Below the pieces are notes generated by a model. It did no database searches. It was not told the DNA's origin and saw only the letters and a program-made list of their open reading frames with translations. Shown here one piece after another: positions 15,541-25,060 of a stretch of DNA of 64,000 nt; the stretch's first letter is position 1, and each line of letters opens with the position of its first letter. The position numbers and the translations under genes are program-made. Where the stretch lies: the NCBI RefSeq assembly GCF_014873495.1, contig NZ_JADBGF010000001.1, positions 7,626,001 through 7,690,000 on the forward strand, in the 5' to 3' direction. The stretch comes from Streptomyces stelliscabiei. GTDB taxonomy: Bacteria; Actinomycetota; Actinomycetes; Streptomycetales; Streptomycetaceae.

Positions 15541-17025
15541 ATGCCGCTCATCCCACGCTCCAGGAGCCGCCGCGTCCAGGCCGCGCTGCTCGCCTCCGCC
15601 GTCTCCGTCTGCCTGATCGCCGCGAGCGCCCCCTCACCCGCCGTGCCCCTCGGCGTCGGCGACCGCCTCTTCCCGCACCTCGGCAACCCCGGATACGACG
15701 TGCGGTCGTACGACCTCTCCTTCAGCTACCCCGGCAGCAACCGCGAGCCGCTCACGGCCGTCACCACCATCGACGCCCGGACGACCTCCCGTCTGGAGCG
15801 GGTCAACCTCGACTTCTCGCACGGCAAGGTCGGCTCCGTCGAGGTCGACGGGGAACCCGCCGCCTTCACCAGCGCGGGCGAGGATCTGGTGATCACACCC
15901 CCGGAGCCGCTCCCCGAGGGCAGCCGCACCCGCATCACCGTGCGGCACACCAGCGACCCCGTGTACACGGGGAGCGAGGAGGGCGGCTGGCTGCGGACCG
16001 CCGACGGGCTCGCGATGGCCAACCAGGCCGACGCGGCGCATGTGGTGTTCCCGTGCAACGACCATCCCTCCGACAAGGCCATGTTCACCGTCCGCGTCAC
16101 CGTGCCCGACGGCTACACGGCCGTCTCCAACGGCCTCGCCACCGGCACGGACCGCGCCGCCGGAACCACCACCTGGACCTACCGCACCCAGCACCCCATG
16201 GCCACCGAACTGGCCCAGGTCTCCATCGGCCGCTCCGCGGTCCTGCGCCGGACCGGACCGCACGGCCTGCCCGTGCGCGACGTCGTCCCCGCGAAGGACC
16301 GCGAGAAGCTCGAACCGTGGCTCGGGAAGACCCCCGCCCAGATCGAGTGGATGGAGGAGAGGGTCGGCCCGTACCCCTTCGAGACGTACGGCGTGCTGAT
16401 CGCCGAGGCCCAGACCGGGTTCGAGCTGGAGACACAGACCCTCTCCCTCTTCGAGCGCGAGCTGTTCGTCCGGCCCGAGTACCCGAAGTGGTACGTCGAG
16501 TCGATCATGGTGCATGAGCTGGCCCACCAGTGGTTCGGCAACAGCGTCAGCCCCCGCACCTGGTCCGACCTGTGGCTCAACGAGGGACACGCCACCTGGT
16601 ACGAGGCCCTGTACGCCGAGGAGGTCGCGGGCCGGACGCTGGAGGCGCGGATGAAGGCCGCGTACGGCGCCTCCGACCGCTGGCGGACCGCCGGGGGCCC
16701 GCCCGCCGCACCCAAGGAGGCCAAGGACGGCCAGAAGATCGGCATCTTCCGGGCCAACGTCTACGACGGGGCCGCGCTCTTCCTCTACGCCCTGCGCCAG
16801 GAGATCGGCGCCCCCGCCTTCGACCGGCTGCAGCGGGCCTGGGTCACCGTCCACCGGGACGGTGTCGCCTCGACCGCCGACTTCCGGGACCTCGCCTCCG
16901 TGATCGCCGGACGCGACCTGGGCGCGTTCTTCCACGCCTGGCTGTACGAGGTGCGGACGCCGCCGATGCCGGGCCACCCCGACTGGAAGTCGACCCCGGC
17001 GCAGGCGGCGCCGGCGAAGCGGTAG
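15541..17025 (+). CDS. Secreted M1-family zinc metallopeptidase (aminopeptidase)
   Basis: The 494-residue exported peptidase has an N-terminal Sec signal at about residues 1-35 (basic start RSRSRR, hydrophobic core, Ala-rich exit). The catalytic site HELAHQWFG places zinc ligands at His325 and His329, with Glu348 18 residues later in LWLNEGH. A Glu-rich exopeptidase motif near residue 290 reads IAEAQTGFELET rather than the usual GAMEN. It is shorter than classical M1 enzymes because it lacks the long C-terminal helical domain. A TAGCGG sequence 6 nt before the ATG may be its -10. It probably releases N-terminal residues from extracellular peptides. Confidence 0.9.
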   Translation: MPLIPRSRSRRVQAALLASAVSVCLIAASAPSPAVPLGVGDRLFPHLGNPGYDVRSYDLSFSYPGSNREPLTAVTTIDARTTSRLERVNLDFSHGKVGSVEVDGEPAAFTSAGEDLVITPPEPLPEGSRTRITVRHTSDPVYTGSEEGGWLRTADGLAMANQADAAHVVFPCNDHPSDKAMFTVRVTVPDGYTAVSNGLATGTDRAAGTTTWTYRTQHPMATELAQVSIGRSAVLRRTGPHGLPVRDVVPAKDREKLEPWLGKTPAQIEWMEERVGPYPFETYGVLIAEAQTGFELETQTLSLFERELFVRPEYPKWYVESIMVHELAHQWFGNSVSPRTWSDLWLNEGHATWYEALYAEEVAGRTLEARMKAAYGASDRWRTAGGPPAAPKEAKDGQKIGIFRANVYDGAALFLYALRQEIGAPAFDRLQRAWVTVHRDGVASTADFRDLASVIAGRDLGAFFHAWLYEVRTPPMPGHPDWKSTPAQAAPAKR

Positions 17026-17155
17026 CCGGGTTGCGCCGGGGTGTGACCCCGCTGCGGACGGGAATAACCCGGATGACGAGACGGGGCGTACCGTGCGACC
17101 ATCTTCGGGTCGGCGACGGGGGGAATCTCCCGGAAGCCCCGGGCGTTGTCACACT

Positions 17156-17161
17156 TGACAG
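17156..17161 (+). promoter_or_regulatory. -35 hexamer (TTGACA) upstream of hflX
   Basis: A perfect TTGACA lies 58 bp before the hflX start. The region at the expected -10 distance (about 17178-17184, GTGATC) is weak. This is a candidate HrdB-dependent promoter. Confidence 0.4.
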
Positions 17162-17219
17162 GTCGCGATCCGTTTTCGTGATCCTCGCCCTTCGGTATCC
17201 CTATCGACGTAAGGACCCA

Positions 17220-18716
17220 ATGACCTCCTCTTCTTCCCCTTCCCAGGCCGCACAGAGCGCCTTCGCGCAGAACAACCCCGAGAACCTTCGGGCCGATGCC
17301 CTGATGGAAGAGGACGTCGCCTGGAGCTTCGAGATCGACGGAGAGCGGGACGGTGACCAGTTCGACCGCTCCGACCGTGCGGCTCTGCGCCGTGTCGCGG
17401 GCCTCTCCACCGAACTCGAGGACGTCACCGAGGTCGAGTACCGCCAGCTCCGCCTGGAGCGCGTCGTGCTCGTCGGTGTCTGGACCACGGGAACCGTGCG
17501 GGACGCGGAGAACTCGCTGGCCGAGCTGGCCGCCCTCGCGGAGACCGCGGGCGCGCTCGTGCTCGACGGCGTGATCCAGCGCCGCGACAAGCCGGACGCG
17601 GCCACCTACATCGGCTCCGGCAAGGCCAACGAGCTGCGGGACGTCGTCCTCGACTCGGGCGCGGACACCGTCATCTGCGACGGTGAACTGAGCCCCGGCC
17701 AGCTCATCCATCTCGAAGACGTCGTCAAGGTCAAGGTCATCGACCGTACGGCCCTGATCCTCGACATCTTCGCCCAGCACGCCAAGTCCCGTGAGGGCAA
17801 GGCGCAGGTCGCACTCGCGCAGATGCAGTACATGCTGCCGAGGCTCCGCGGCTGGGGTCAGTCACTGTCCCGTCAGATGGGCGGTGGCAAGGGCGGTGGC
17901 CTCGCCACCCGCGGTCCCGGTGAGACCAAGATCGAGACGGACCGGCGGCGGATCCGCGAGAAGATGGCGAAGATGCGCCGGGAGATCGCGGAGATGAAGA
18001 CCGGCCGCGAGATCAAGCGTCAGGAGCGCCGCCGGAACAAGGTGCCCTCGGTCGCCATCGCCGGCTACACCAACGCCGGCAAGTCCTCCCTGCTCAACCG
18101 CCTCACGGGCGCGGGTGTGCTGGTGGAGAACGCCCTGTTCGCGACCCTCGACCCGACCGTGCGCCGGGCCGAGACCCCGAGCGGGCGGCTGTACACGCTG
18201 GCGGACACCGTCGGCTTCGTACGCCACCTGCCGCACCACCTCGTCGAGGCGTTCCGCTCCACGATGGAGGAGGTCGGTGACGCCGACCTGATCCTGCACG
18301 TGGTCGACGGCTCGCACCCCGCCCCGGAGGAGCAGCTGGCCGCCGTGCGCGAGGTCATCCGTGACGTGGGCGCGACCAAGGTCCCCGAGATCGTGGTGAT
18401 CAACAAGGCGGACGCGGCCGACCCGCTGACGCTGCAGCGGCTGCTGCGGGTCGAGAAGCGCTCCATCGCGGTCTCGGCCCGTTCCGGCCAGGGCATCGCG
18501 GAACTCCTCGCCCTGATCGACAACGAGCTGCCGCGTCCCTCGGTCGAGATCGAGGCGCTCGTGCCGTACACCCACGGCAAGCTCGTCGCCCGCGCCCACA
18601 CCGAGGGCGAGGTGATCTCCGAGGAGCACACCCCGGAGGGCACCCTGCTCAAGGCCCGGGTGCACGAGGAGCTGGCGGCCGACTTGGCGCCGTACGTCCC
18701 GGCGGCGACGCTTTGA
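17220..18716 (+). CDS. hflX: Ribosome-associated GTPase HflX
   Basis: HflX binds stalled 70S ribosomes and splits them under stress in a GTP-regulated way. The 498-residue protein has the HflX N-terminal domain (about residues 90-200; IQRRDKPDAATYIGSGKANEL), a Gly-rich linker (GGGKGGGLATRGPGETKIETD), and a G domain with G1 GYTNAGKS starting at residue 282, DTVGF as G3 and NKAD as G4. ATG 17220 was chosen because the conserved protein begins MTSSSSPSQAAQSAF; the frame upstream overlaps the peptidase. The N-terminal extension of about 80 residues is acidic. A very strong terminator follows. Confidence 0.95.
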   Translation: MTSSSSPSQAAQSAFAQNNPENLRADALMEEDVAWSFEIDGERDGDQFDRSDRAALRRVAGLSTELEDVTEVEYRQLRLERVVLVGVWTTGTVRDAENSLAELAALAETAGALVLDGVIQRRDKPDAATYIGSGKANELRDVVLDSGADTVICDGELSPGQLIHLEDVVKVKVIDRTALILDIFAQHAKSREGKAQVALAQMQYMLPRLRGWGQSLSRQMGGGKGGGLATRGPGETKIETDRRRIREKMAKMRREIAEMKTGREIKRQERRRNKVPSVAIAGYTNAGKSSLLNRLTGAGVLVENALFATLDPTVRRAETPSGRLYTLADTVGFVRHLPHHLVEAFRSTMEEVGDADLILHVVDGSHPAPEEQLAAVREVIRDVGATKVPEIVVINKADAADPLTLQRLLRVEKRSIAVSARSGQGIAELLALIDNELPRPSVEIEALVPYTHGKLVARAHTEGEVISEEHTPEGTLLKARVHEELAADLAPYVPAATL

Positions 18717-18844
18717 TGGCCTGAGGGCCGATCGTTCGCCTGCGGGTGTTCGAGTGCGGGGGCGTCGCTTACCGGCCCGCAGGCCTGGTCTTTCAGGGGC
18801 GCGGGGAACCGCGCGAGTAGCCCCACCGGACCCGCACCCGCAAA

Positions 18845-18898
18845 CGCGACCCGAAGGCCCGTCCCCCTCCGCGGAGGGGGACGGGCCTTCGGGTCGCG
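18845..18898. terminator. Perfect 54-nt palindromic terminator after hflX
   Basis: The sequence is a perfect inverted repeat with 27-bp arms and no loop bases, centred on CCGCGG, between the convergent hflX and protease genes. It should end transcription in both directions. It lacks a T tract, which is usual in Streptomyces. Confidence 0.85.
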
Positions 18899-18930
18899 AG
18901 CGTGACGCTGTCGTCAGCGCCTGCCCGGTG

Positions 18931-20160
18931 TCACCGCGCGAACTTGTCGCTCACCGACTGGTACACACCCTCGGCCTCCTTGCCCAGCCGCGGTCCCGCC
19001 AGCCAGCCGGCGCTCGCCGGACCGATGGAGGTGTTGGACACCAGCGCGGGCTGCCCGTCCGAACCGGTCGCCACCCAGCCGCCGCCGGACGAACCGCCGG
19101 TCATGGAGCAGCCGATGCGGTACATCGTCGGGTCGGACTCGACGAGCGAGAACCGGCCGGGCTTGTCCTGGCACTGGTACATCGTCTCGCCGTCGTACGG
19201 AGCCCCGGCCGGGTACCCCGTCGCCGTGATGCTCTTCACCTGCGGCACGGCAGGCGCGTCGAAGTCCACCGGCAGGGCCGAACCGACCATCTCCTCCAGC
19301 GACTTGCCCCCGCTGCCCTCCTCCGGCGTCACATGGATCACCGCGAAGTCGTACGGCGCACCGTCACCGCCCGTCTGACCGCCCTGCTCGATCCACTGGT
19401 CCGAGGTCTGCGCCCAGTCACCCCACCAGACGCCGTACGGAGCGACCTCCTCCTTGGTGGCGGTCGGCAGCTCCGACGCCGACCTGCCACTGTCGTTGTA
19501 CGAGGGCACGAAGGCGATGTTGCGGTACCAGCCGCCCGCCTTGCCGGCGTGCACGCAGTGGCCGGCCGTCCACACCATGTTGGACTTGCCCGGGTTGGCC
19601 GGATCCTGGACCACGGTCGCCGAGCAGACCATGGTGCCTTCGGGCGCGTCGAAGAACACCTTGCCCGCCTCGGGGACGTTCGCGTGGTACTTCGCCGACA
19701 CCGCCGTGGCGTCGACGGGCCGTGGCGTCGGGTCGGTCACGCCCTGGTCACCGGTGAGGTCGCTCTCGTCGACCTCCTTCTCCGGCTCCTCGGCGTCCCG
19801 CATCCGATCCGGGTCCCACAGGTCCTCGATGATCGGGTTGACGTAGTCCTCGGCCTCGCGCAGCCAGTCGTCCTTGTCCCAGTTCTTCCAGGCACCGCCC
19901 CGCCACTTGTCGAGATCGATCCCGTGTTCCTTGAGCTTGTCCTTGATGTCGTCCGGAATCCGGATCTTGCCGTCGCCCGCGCTGCCGCTGTCCTGCGCGG
20001 ATGCCGACGCGTCGGCGTTGGCCGTGGTGTCACCCGAACCGCACGCGGTGGCGGTCAACGACAGAACCGTGGCAAGGCCGACCGCGGCCACGACGGGGGA
20101 GGTTCTGCGGCGCGTGCTCCTCCCGCGACGAGCGGTGAAGAGCGGTCGTATGGGTCGCAT
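18931..20160 (-). CDS. Trypsin-like serine protease lipoprotein
   Basis: The 409-residue exported protease has a twin-arginine-rich N-terminus and a lipobox, LTATACGS (Cys about residue 41), so it is probably anchored to the outer face of the membrane. An acidic, helical pro-region (about 42-150; DDIKDKLKEHGIDLDKW) precedes the S1/S6-like catalytic domain. His lies in VWTAGHCVH, Asp probably in YDFAVIHV, and Ser in MTGGSSGGGWV. ATG 20160 has GGGGGAG upstream. The substrate is unknown. It faces the divergent siderophore-type locus but has no evident role in it. Confidence 0.85.
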   Translation of the reverse strand: MRPIRPLFTARRGRSTRRRTSPVVAAVGLATVLSLTATACGSGDTTANADASASAQDSGSAGDGKIRIPDDIKDKLKEHGIDLDKWRGGAWKNWDKDDWLREAEDYVNPIIEDLWDPDRMRDAEEPEKEVDESDLTGDQGVTDPTPRPVDATAVSAKYHANVPEAGKVFFDAPEGTMVCSATVVQDPANPGKSNMVWTAGHCVHAGKAGGWYRNIAFVPSYNDSGRSASELPTATKEEVAPYGVWWGDWAQTSDQWIEQGGQTGGDGAPYDFAVIHVTPEEGSGGKSLEEMVGSALPVDFDAPAVPQVKSITATGYPAGAPYDGETMYQCQDKPGRFSLVESDPTMYRIGCSMTGGSSGGGWVATGSDGQPALVSNTSIGPASAGWLAGPRLGKEAEGVYQSVSDKFAR

Positions 20161-20587
20161 GGTCTGAACTCCCCCTGGGGCGTGTGAGAACTCTGTGCTG
20201 CCGAAGCGGATCGCGCACGGTCATCCGCGCGCCACCGCCTCCTTGTACGTAAGCGACACGGCATCGCGCGGCTCCGTACCTCGGTTTCTTCGTACGTAGT
20301 CGTCCTACGAGGACGTCCCACGCGGTCGTCCTACGTGATCGCCGTACGCGGTAGCCGTACGCGCGACTTGCCACGCATCACGCCGAGCCGCGTCCTGCGG
20401 AACGGCACCACACACTATGCGGTCGTTGTGGGGGACATCCGATGGAACGGCAACGGTTCCGTCACGGCAAGGATCTTCGTCCCACCCGCTTCCCCGTGCG
20501 AGTCCCGTCGTTGGTAGGTGCGGGGGACCCGCCGGTGCTCGGTGCCCCCTGCCAACTCGCCTTCGGACAGCGGGAGGAAGTGCAGTC
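20161..20587. other. Intergenic region between protease and siderophore-type locus
   Basis: The 427 bp hold the divergent promoters of the protease and the aminotransferase. Direct repeats are visible: GTCGTCCTACG at 20299-20309 and 20325-20335, and GCCGTACGCG at 20341-20350 and 20354-20363, amid many TACG words. I do not see a DmdR/IdeR-type iron box (TTAGGTTAGGCTAACC-like). The frames crossing it look like shadows. Confidence 0.55.
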
Positions 20588-22081
20588 GTGGCGGTGACCG
20601 AGTCTGCGGTGGCGCCGGTGGGACGTGAGCCCGAGCGCGCGTGTTCGGGACACGAGGACGAACGGGCGCGCACACGACGGGAACACGACGGCGCGCGCTC
20701 GGCGCACGAGGGAATCCTGCGGCGGCATGCCGCCCGCGAGTCGGGAGCGCGCACCTACGCACGCGCCCTGCCCATCGTGCCCGCGCGCGCACGCGGGCTG
20801 ACCATCGAGGGCGCCGACGGCCGCCGCTACCTCGACTGTCTGTCCGGCGCGGGCACCCTCGCCCTCGGCCACAACCACCCGGTCGTCCTCGAAGCCATCC
20901 GGAAGGTGCTCGACTCGGGCGCCCCGCTGCACGTCCTCGACCTGGCCACTCCGGTCAAGGACGCCTTCACCACCGAGCTGTTCCGTACCCTTCCCCCGGG
21001 GCTCGCGGACCGCGCCCGTGTCCAGTTCTGCGGACCCGCCGGCACGGACGCGGTCGAGGCGGCCTTCACTCGCGTCCGGGCGGCGACCGGACGCACGGGG
21101 ATGCTCGCCTTCGCCGGTGCCCACCACGGCGCGACCGCCGAGGCACTGGAAGTGTCCGGAGGCGTCCACGACGCACGCGTGACACGTCTGCCCTACCCCC
21201 AGGACTACCGCTGTCCCTTCGGTGTCGGCGGTGAACGCGGTGCCGAACTCGCCGCCCGCTGGACCGAGTCGGTTCTCGACGACGTCATCTCCGGCGTACC
21301 GCGGCCCGCGGGCATGATCCTCGAACCGGTGCAGGGTGAGGGCGGCGTCAACCCGGCGCCGGACGACTGGCTTCGTCGGATGCGTGAGATCACCGCCGCG
21401 CGCTCGATCCCGCTGATCGCCGACGAGATCCACACCGGTGTGGGCCGCACCGGCCGGTTCTGGGCCGTCGAGCACAGCGGCGTCGTCCCCGATGTGATGG
21501 TCCTGTCCAAGGCCATCGGCGGCAGCCTCCCGCTGGCCGTCGTGGTCTACCGCGACGACCTCGACGTCTGGCGACCGGGCGCCCACACGGACACCTTCCG
21601 CGGCAACCAGCTGGCCATGGCCGCCGGCACCGCCACCCTCGCCCACGTCCGGGAGAACGGCCTCGCCGCACGTGCCGAATCCCTGGGCGCCCGCATGCTC
21701 ACCCAACTCCGTGGCCTCGCGCACCACTTCGCCTGCGTCGGCGATGTACGAGGACGGGGGCTGATGCTCGGCATCGAGATGGTCACCCCGGGAGCGCCCT
21801 CTCCCTCCGGCGACCCGGGCCCGCCCCCGCCCGCCCCCAGCCTCGCCATCGCGGTCCAGCGCGAGTGTCTTCGCCGTGGCCTGATCGTCGAACTCGGCGG
21901 CCGCCACGCCGGCGTCGTCCGCCTCCTCCCGCCTCTCACGATCACCGACGAACAGGCGAACGCCGTCCTCGATCGCCTGACCGACGCGATCGTCTCGGTA
22001 GCGGCCGCCGCCGAGGCCCGCCTCCCGGTGGGCCCGAAGCCCGAGCGAACCGGAGGCCCCGGAGACCCGCCCGGCGGCTGA
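20588..22081 (+). CDS. Class III PLP-dependent aminotransferase (diaminobutyrate-type) of siderophore locus
   Basis: The 497-residue pyridoxal-phosphate enzyme is like diaminobutyrate-2-oxoglutarate aminotransferase (RhbA/EctB/DatA group). It has CGPAGTDAVEAA for cofactor phosphate binding (about residues 142-153), LIADEIHTGVGRTG with the cofactor Asp, and VLSKAIGGSLPLAVV with the Schiff-base Lys (about 313). GTG 20588 has GGAGGAAG 9 nt upstream. A Pro/Gly-rich insert (about 400-420) interrupts the C-terminal domain. It begins a three-gene set with an NIS synthetase and an acetyltransferase, so it probably makes a diamine-type building block; the exact substrate is inference. Confidence 0.88.
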   Translation: MAVTESAVAPVGREPERACSGHEDERARTRREHDGARSAHEGILRRHAARESGARTYARALPIVPARARGLTIEGADGRRYLDCLSGAGTLALGHNHPVVLEAIRKVLDSGAPLHVLDLATPVKDAFTTELFRTLPPGLADRARVQFCGPAGTDAVEAAFTRVRAATGRTGMLAFAGAHHGATAEALEVSGGVHDARVTRLPYPQDYRCPFGVGGERGAELAARWTESVLDDVISGVPRPAGMILEPVQGEGGVNPAPDDWLRRMREITAARSIPLIADEIHTGVGRTGRFWAVEHSGVVPDVMVLSKAIGGSLPLAVVVYRDDLDVWRPGAHTDTFRGNQLAMAAGTATLAHVRENGLAARAESLGARMLTQLRGLAHHFACVGDVRGRGLMLGIEMVTPGAPSPSGDPGPPPPAPSLAIAVQRECLRRGLIVELGGRHAGVVRLLPPLTITDEQANAVLDRLTDAIVSVAAAAEARLPVGPKPERTGGPGDPPGG

Positions 22082-22332
22082 GCACCGAGACCACGCGCCA
22101 CTCCGCCCGATACGACCCCACTTCGCCCGCGAACCAGCCACACACCCCAGGCACCGGCCCACCCGGCCACCACCCCGAGACTCCGCCGAACGAGCCCCCG
22201 AAACACCATCGCCTCGCCTCCCTCCACAGCCCCGTCGCCCGCACCACCTTCCACCTCCGCACAAGCACCCGGCCCCGCTCGACCGCACCCGCCCGCGACT
22301 GCCCTCCCGCACGAGCAACCCCAGGAACCGCC

Positions 22333-24960
22333 TTGAAGCCGCCGCCCGCCCCCGAGGCCCGCACCCACGACCACGACACGAACAACCGCACTCCCCTCAC
22401 CCCTGGCCAGCCAGGCGACGAGCAGTGGCCCGCCCATCTGGAAACGAGGTCCGGCCAGGCCGGACCGGGGTTCGGGCAGGTTGAGCCGAAGTCCGACCTC
22501 GCCGCCCTGGGCTCCGGCCAGACCACCGTGGGCTTCGGCACGGCCGCCCCCGGCGCGGGCTCGGTCGCCCCGGCGCACGGCCAGGCTCACCGGGGGGCCG
22601 GTCCGCCGGTCGGGCAGCGGCTCAGGCAGCCTGAACCGGGATCCGGCCCCGCCGAGCCTCCGCCCGGCCAGGCCGGACCAACGCCCTGCCGCACCGAGCC
22701 GGAACCCTGGCGGGACGAGCCGCTTCCGTACCCCGTGACTCCGGTCCCTCGCCAAGCGGCGCCCACTCGCACACCGGTCCCACCACGTGATGAGCTGCTT
22801 CAGCCGGCGCCCGGCCAGGCCGACGAAGCCCGCACCACCGAGCCGCCGGACAGCCGCCTCACCGACCCTCTGCTCCACCCCGACCCACACACCGCGGCCC
22901 AAGCCGCAGCGATCGAGAATCTCCTGCGCTGCTGGGTACGCGAGCAGAACCTCACCTCCCCCCACGACGGCACCCTCCGCATTCCCCTCCCCACAAGCGC
23001 CACGGCGCTCCTCGCCCCCGTGCACTACTGGTCCCTCAGCGGCTGGCACCGCTTCGGTCGGCCACGCCTCGCCGGCACCCCCGAGAGCGCACCCCCTCTC
23101 GACGCGGCGAAAGTGGCGGCCCTGCTGGTCGATGAGGCGACTGCGCGAGGCTCGCTCAGGACGGACACGCGCGAGCCCCGACCCACAGCAACGCACGCCC
23201 CCACCACGCCCCCACGCCCCCCAGGCGGCCCGGAGAGCACCGATCCGCTCACCCGGCTCCACCATCCACACCGGCCCTCCCACCGGCCCGTCCCCGTCGA
23301 CCGGCCCGTCCCCGTCGACCGGCCCGTCCCCGTCGACCAGCCCGACCCGCTGGACCAGCCCAGCCGATCCGGACAGCTAGACCGGCTCGATCAGCTCGAC
23401 CCACTCGATCTGGTCGGACGGGTCGCCGACTCCACCCGACGCGTCGCCACGTTCATCGCCGAGCGCCGGGTCGGGCCCACCGACGGTCCGGGCCGATTCC
23501 TCGCTGCCGAGCAGGCTCTCGTCCTCGGCCACCCCCTGCATCCGACCCCGAAAAGCCGGGAGGGCCTCTCGGAGCTCGAAGCGCGGCTCTACTCACCGGA
23601 GTTGCGTGGCTCCTTTCCTCTGCACTGGCTGGCGATCGCCCCCTGCGTCATGTCGGCCGACTCGGCATGGACCGAGCGCGGTCGTGCTGTCCGCGCCGAA
23701 CAGCTGACCGCCCGGCTGGCAGGCCCGGGGTTGCCGCTGCCGGAAGGCCATGGCGCCCTGCCCGTGCACCCCTGGCAACTTCGCGAGATCCGCCGCCGCC
23801 CGGCCGTCGCCGCTCTGTTCGACGCCGGCCTGCTCAGGGACCTGGGGCCGCACGGCGACCCATGGCACCCCACCTCCTCCGTTCGCACCGTTCACCGCCA
23901 TCACGCCCCCGCGATGCTGAAGCTCTCGCTGGGCCTGCGCATCACCAACTCCTGTCGCGAGAACCTCCGCAAGGAGCTCCACCGCGGTGTCGAGGTCCAC
24001 CGCCTGCTCCGCACCGGCCTGACCGCGCAGTGGCAGGCGGCCCACCCCCGGTTCGACATCGTCCGTGACCCGGCGTGGCTGGGCGTCACCGCACCGGACG
24101 GCGGCCCTCTGCCCGGCCTGGACGTGTTGGTCCGGCACAACCCGTTCAGCCCGGCGGACGACGTGGCCTGTGTCGCGGGGCTCGTCTCACCGAGGCCGTA
24201 CGCCCATGCCGAGTCGCGAGCCGCCCACTGCGCGGACCGTCGCAGTACGCAACACGACCACTCCGACGGGCATCAACCGCAGTACCCCGTCAGCACCCTC
24301 CGGCAGGGCCCCGACGCCGCTCCGGAAACGCATCTCACCGTCGGGTCGCGACTCGCCGATGTCGTGACCCGCCTCGCCGGGCGCACCGGCCGGCCCCGAG
24401 GAGCCGTCGCCGTCGAGTGGTTCCTGCGCTATCTGGAACGGGTCGTGCGCCCCGTGCTGTGGCTGGACGGCGAGGCAGGGATCGCCCTCGAAGCCCACCA
24501 GCAGAACACGCTCGTCCTGCTGGACCCGGACGGCTGGCCCATCGGTGGCCGGTACCGCGACAACCAGGGCTACTACTTCCGAGAGTCCCGCCGCGCGGAT
24601 CTCGCAGCCCGACTGCCCGGCATCGGCGAGCGCAGCGACACCTTCGTCTCCGACGAGGTCGCCGACGAACGGTTCGCCTACTACCTCGGCATCAACAACG
24701 TGCTCGGCCTGATCGGTGCGTTCGGCTCGCAGCGCCTCGGGGACGAGCGACTGCTGCTGGCCGCCTTCCGCCGCTTCCTCTCTCACGCGGCCACCGGCCC
24801 CGCCCGAATGAACACCACCCTGCCGGCCCAGTTGCTCGACTCACCTGTTCTGCGTTGCAAAGCCAACCTCCTGACCCGCCTGCATGGCCTCGACGAACTC
24901 GTCGGCCCCGTCGACAGCCAGTCCGTCTACGTCACCATCGCCAACCCTCTTCATCGCTGA
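22333..24960 (+). CDS. IucA/IucC-family NRPS-independent siderophore synthetase with low-complexity N-terminus
   Basis: NIS synthetases use ATP to join citrate or succinyl carboxylates to amines or hydroxamates. The conserved core starts at about 22890 (ENLLRCWVREQNL). It includes LVLGHPLHPTPKSREG (the nucleotide-binding HPxHPxxK motif, about 23518-23565) and EAHQQNTLVLLDPDGWPIGGRYRDNQG (about 24490). The start is uncertain: no ATG exists in frame between 21865 and the core. TTG 22333 has AGGA upstream, but GTG 22527 or GTG 22736 are possible, leaving a gap of up to about 650 bp after the aminotransferase. The first part is Pro/Gly/Gln-rich; a second Pro-rich insert at about 23160-23400 contains an 18-bp repeat. 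Confidence 0.85.
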   Translation: MKPPPAPEARTHDHDTNNRTPLTPGQPGDEQWPAHLETRSGQAGPGFGQVEPKSDLAALGSGQTTVGFGTAAPGAGSVAPAHGQAHRGAGPPVGQRLRQPEPGSGPAEPPPGQAGPTPCRTEPEPWRDEPLPYPVTPVPRQAAPTRTPVPPRDELLQPAPGQADEARTTEPPDSRLTDPLLHPDPHTAAQAAAIENLLRCWVREQNLTSPHDGTLRIPLPTSATALLAPVHYWSLSGWHRFGRPRLAGTPESAPPLDAAKVAALLVDEATARGSLRTDTREPRPTATHAPTTPPRPPGGPESTDPLTRLHHPHRPSHRPVPVDRPVPVDRPVPVDQPDPLDQPSRSGQLDRLDQLDPLDLVGRVADSTRRVATFIAERRVGPTDGPGRFLAAEQALVLGHPLHPTPKSREGLSELEARLYSPELRGSFPLHWLAIAPCVMSADSAWTERGRAVRAEQLTARLAGPGLPLPEGHGALPVHPWQLREIRRRPAVAALFDAGLLRDLGPHGDPWHPTSSVRTVHRHHAPAMLKLSLGLRITNSCRENLRKELHRGVEVHRLLRTGLTAQWQAAHPRFDIVRDPAWLGVTAPDGGPLPGLDVLVRHNPFSPADDVACVAGLVSPRPYAHAESRAAHCADRRSTQHDHSDGHQPQYPVSTLRQGPDAAPETHLTVGSRLADVVTRLAGRTGRPRGAVAVEWFLRYLERVVRPVLWLDGEAGIALEAHQQNTLVLLDPDGWPIGGRYRDNQGYYFRESRRADLAARLPGIGERSDTFVSDEVADERFAYYLGINNVLGLIGAFGSQRLGDERLLLAAFRRFLSHAATGPARMNTTLPAQLLDSPVLRCKANLLTRLHGLDELVGPVDSQSVYVTIANPLHR
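23284..23337. repeat. Three perfect 18-bp tandem repeats inside the siderophore synthetase gene
   Basis: The unit CGGCCCGTCCCCGTCGAC occurs three times head to tail and encodes RPVPVD three times, followed by degenerate DQP/LDQ units. It lies between two conserved blocks of the synthetase, where most family members have no such insert. Confidence 0.9.
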
Positions 24961-25060
24961 CCGGGCCGCGCTGCTGTGCGGCCCCGCTCGGCTTCGTCAT
25001 CCCGACTCCCTCCAGCCCCGAGGAACATGACCCACCCGATCTCCTGAGAGGAACGTCGCC

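Noticed and set aside
20161..20587. Iron box (DmdR/IdeR site) for the siderophore-type locus
   Set aside because: No TTAGGTTAGGCTAACC-like palindrome is visible by eye; a matrix search would be needed to be sure.
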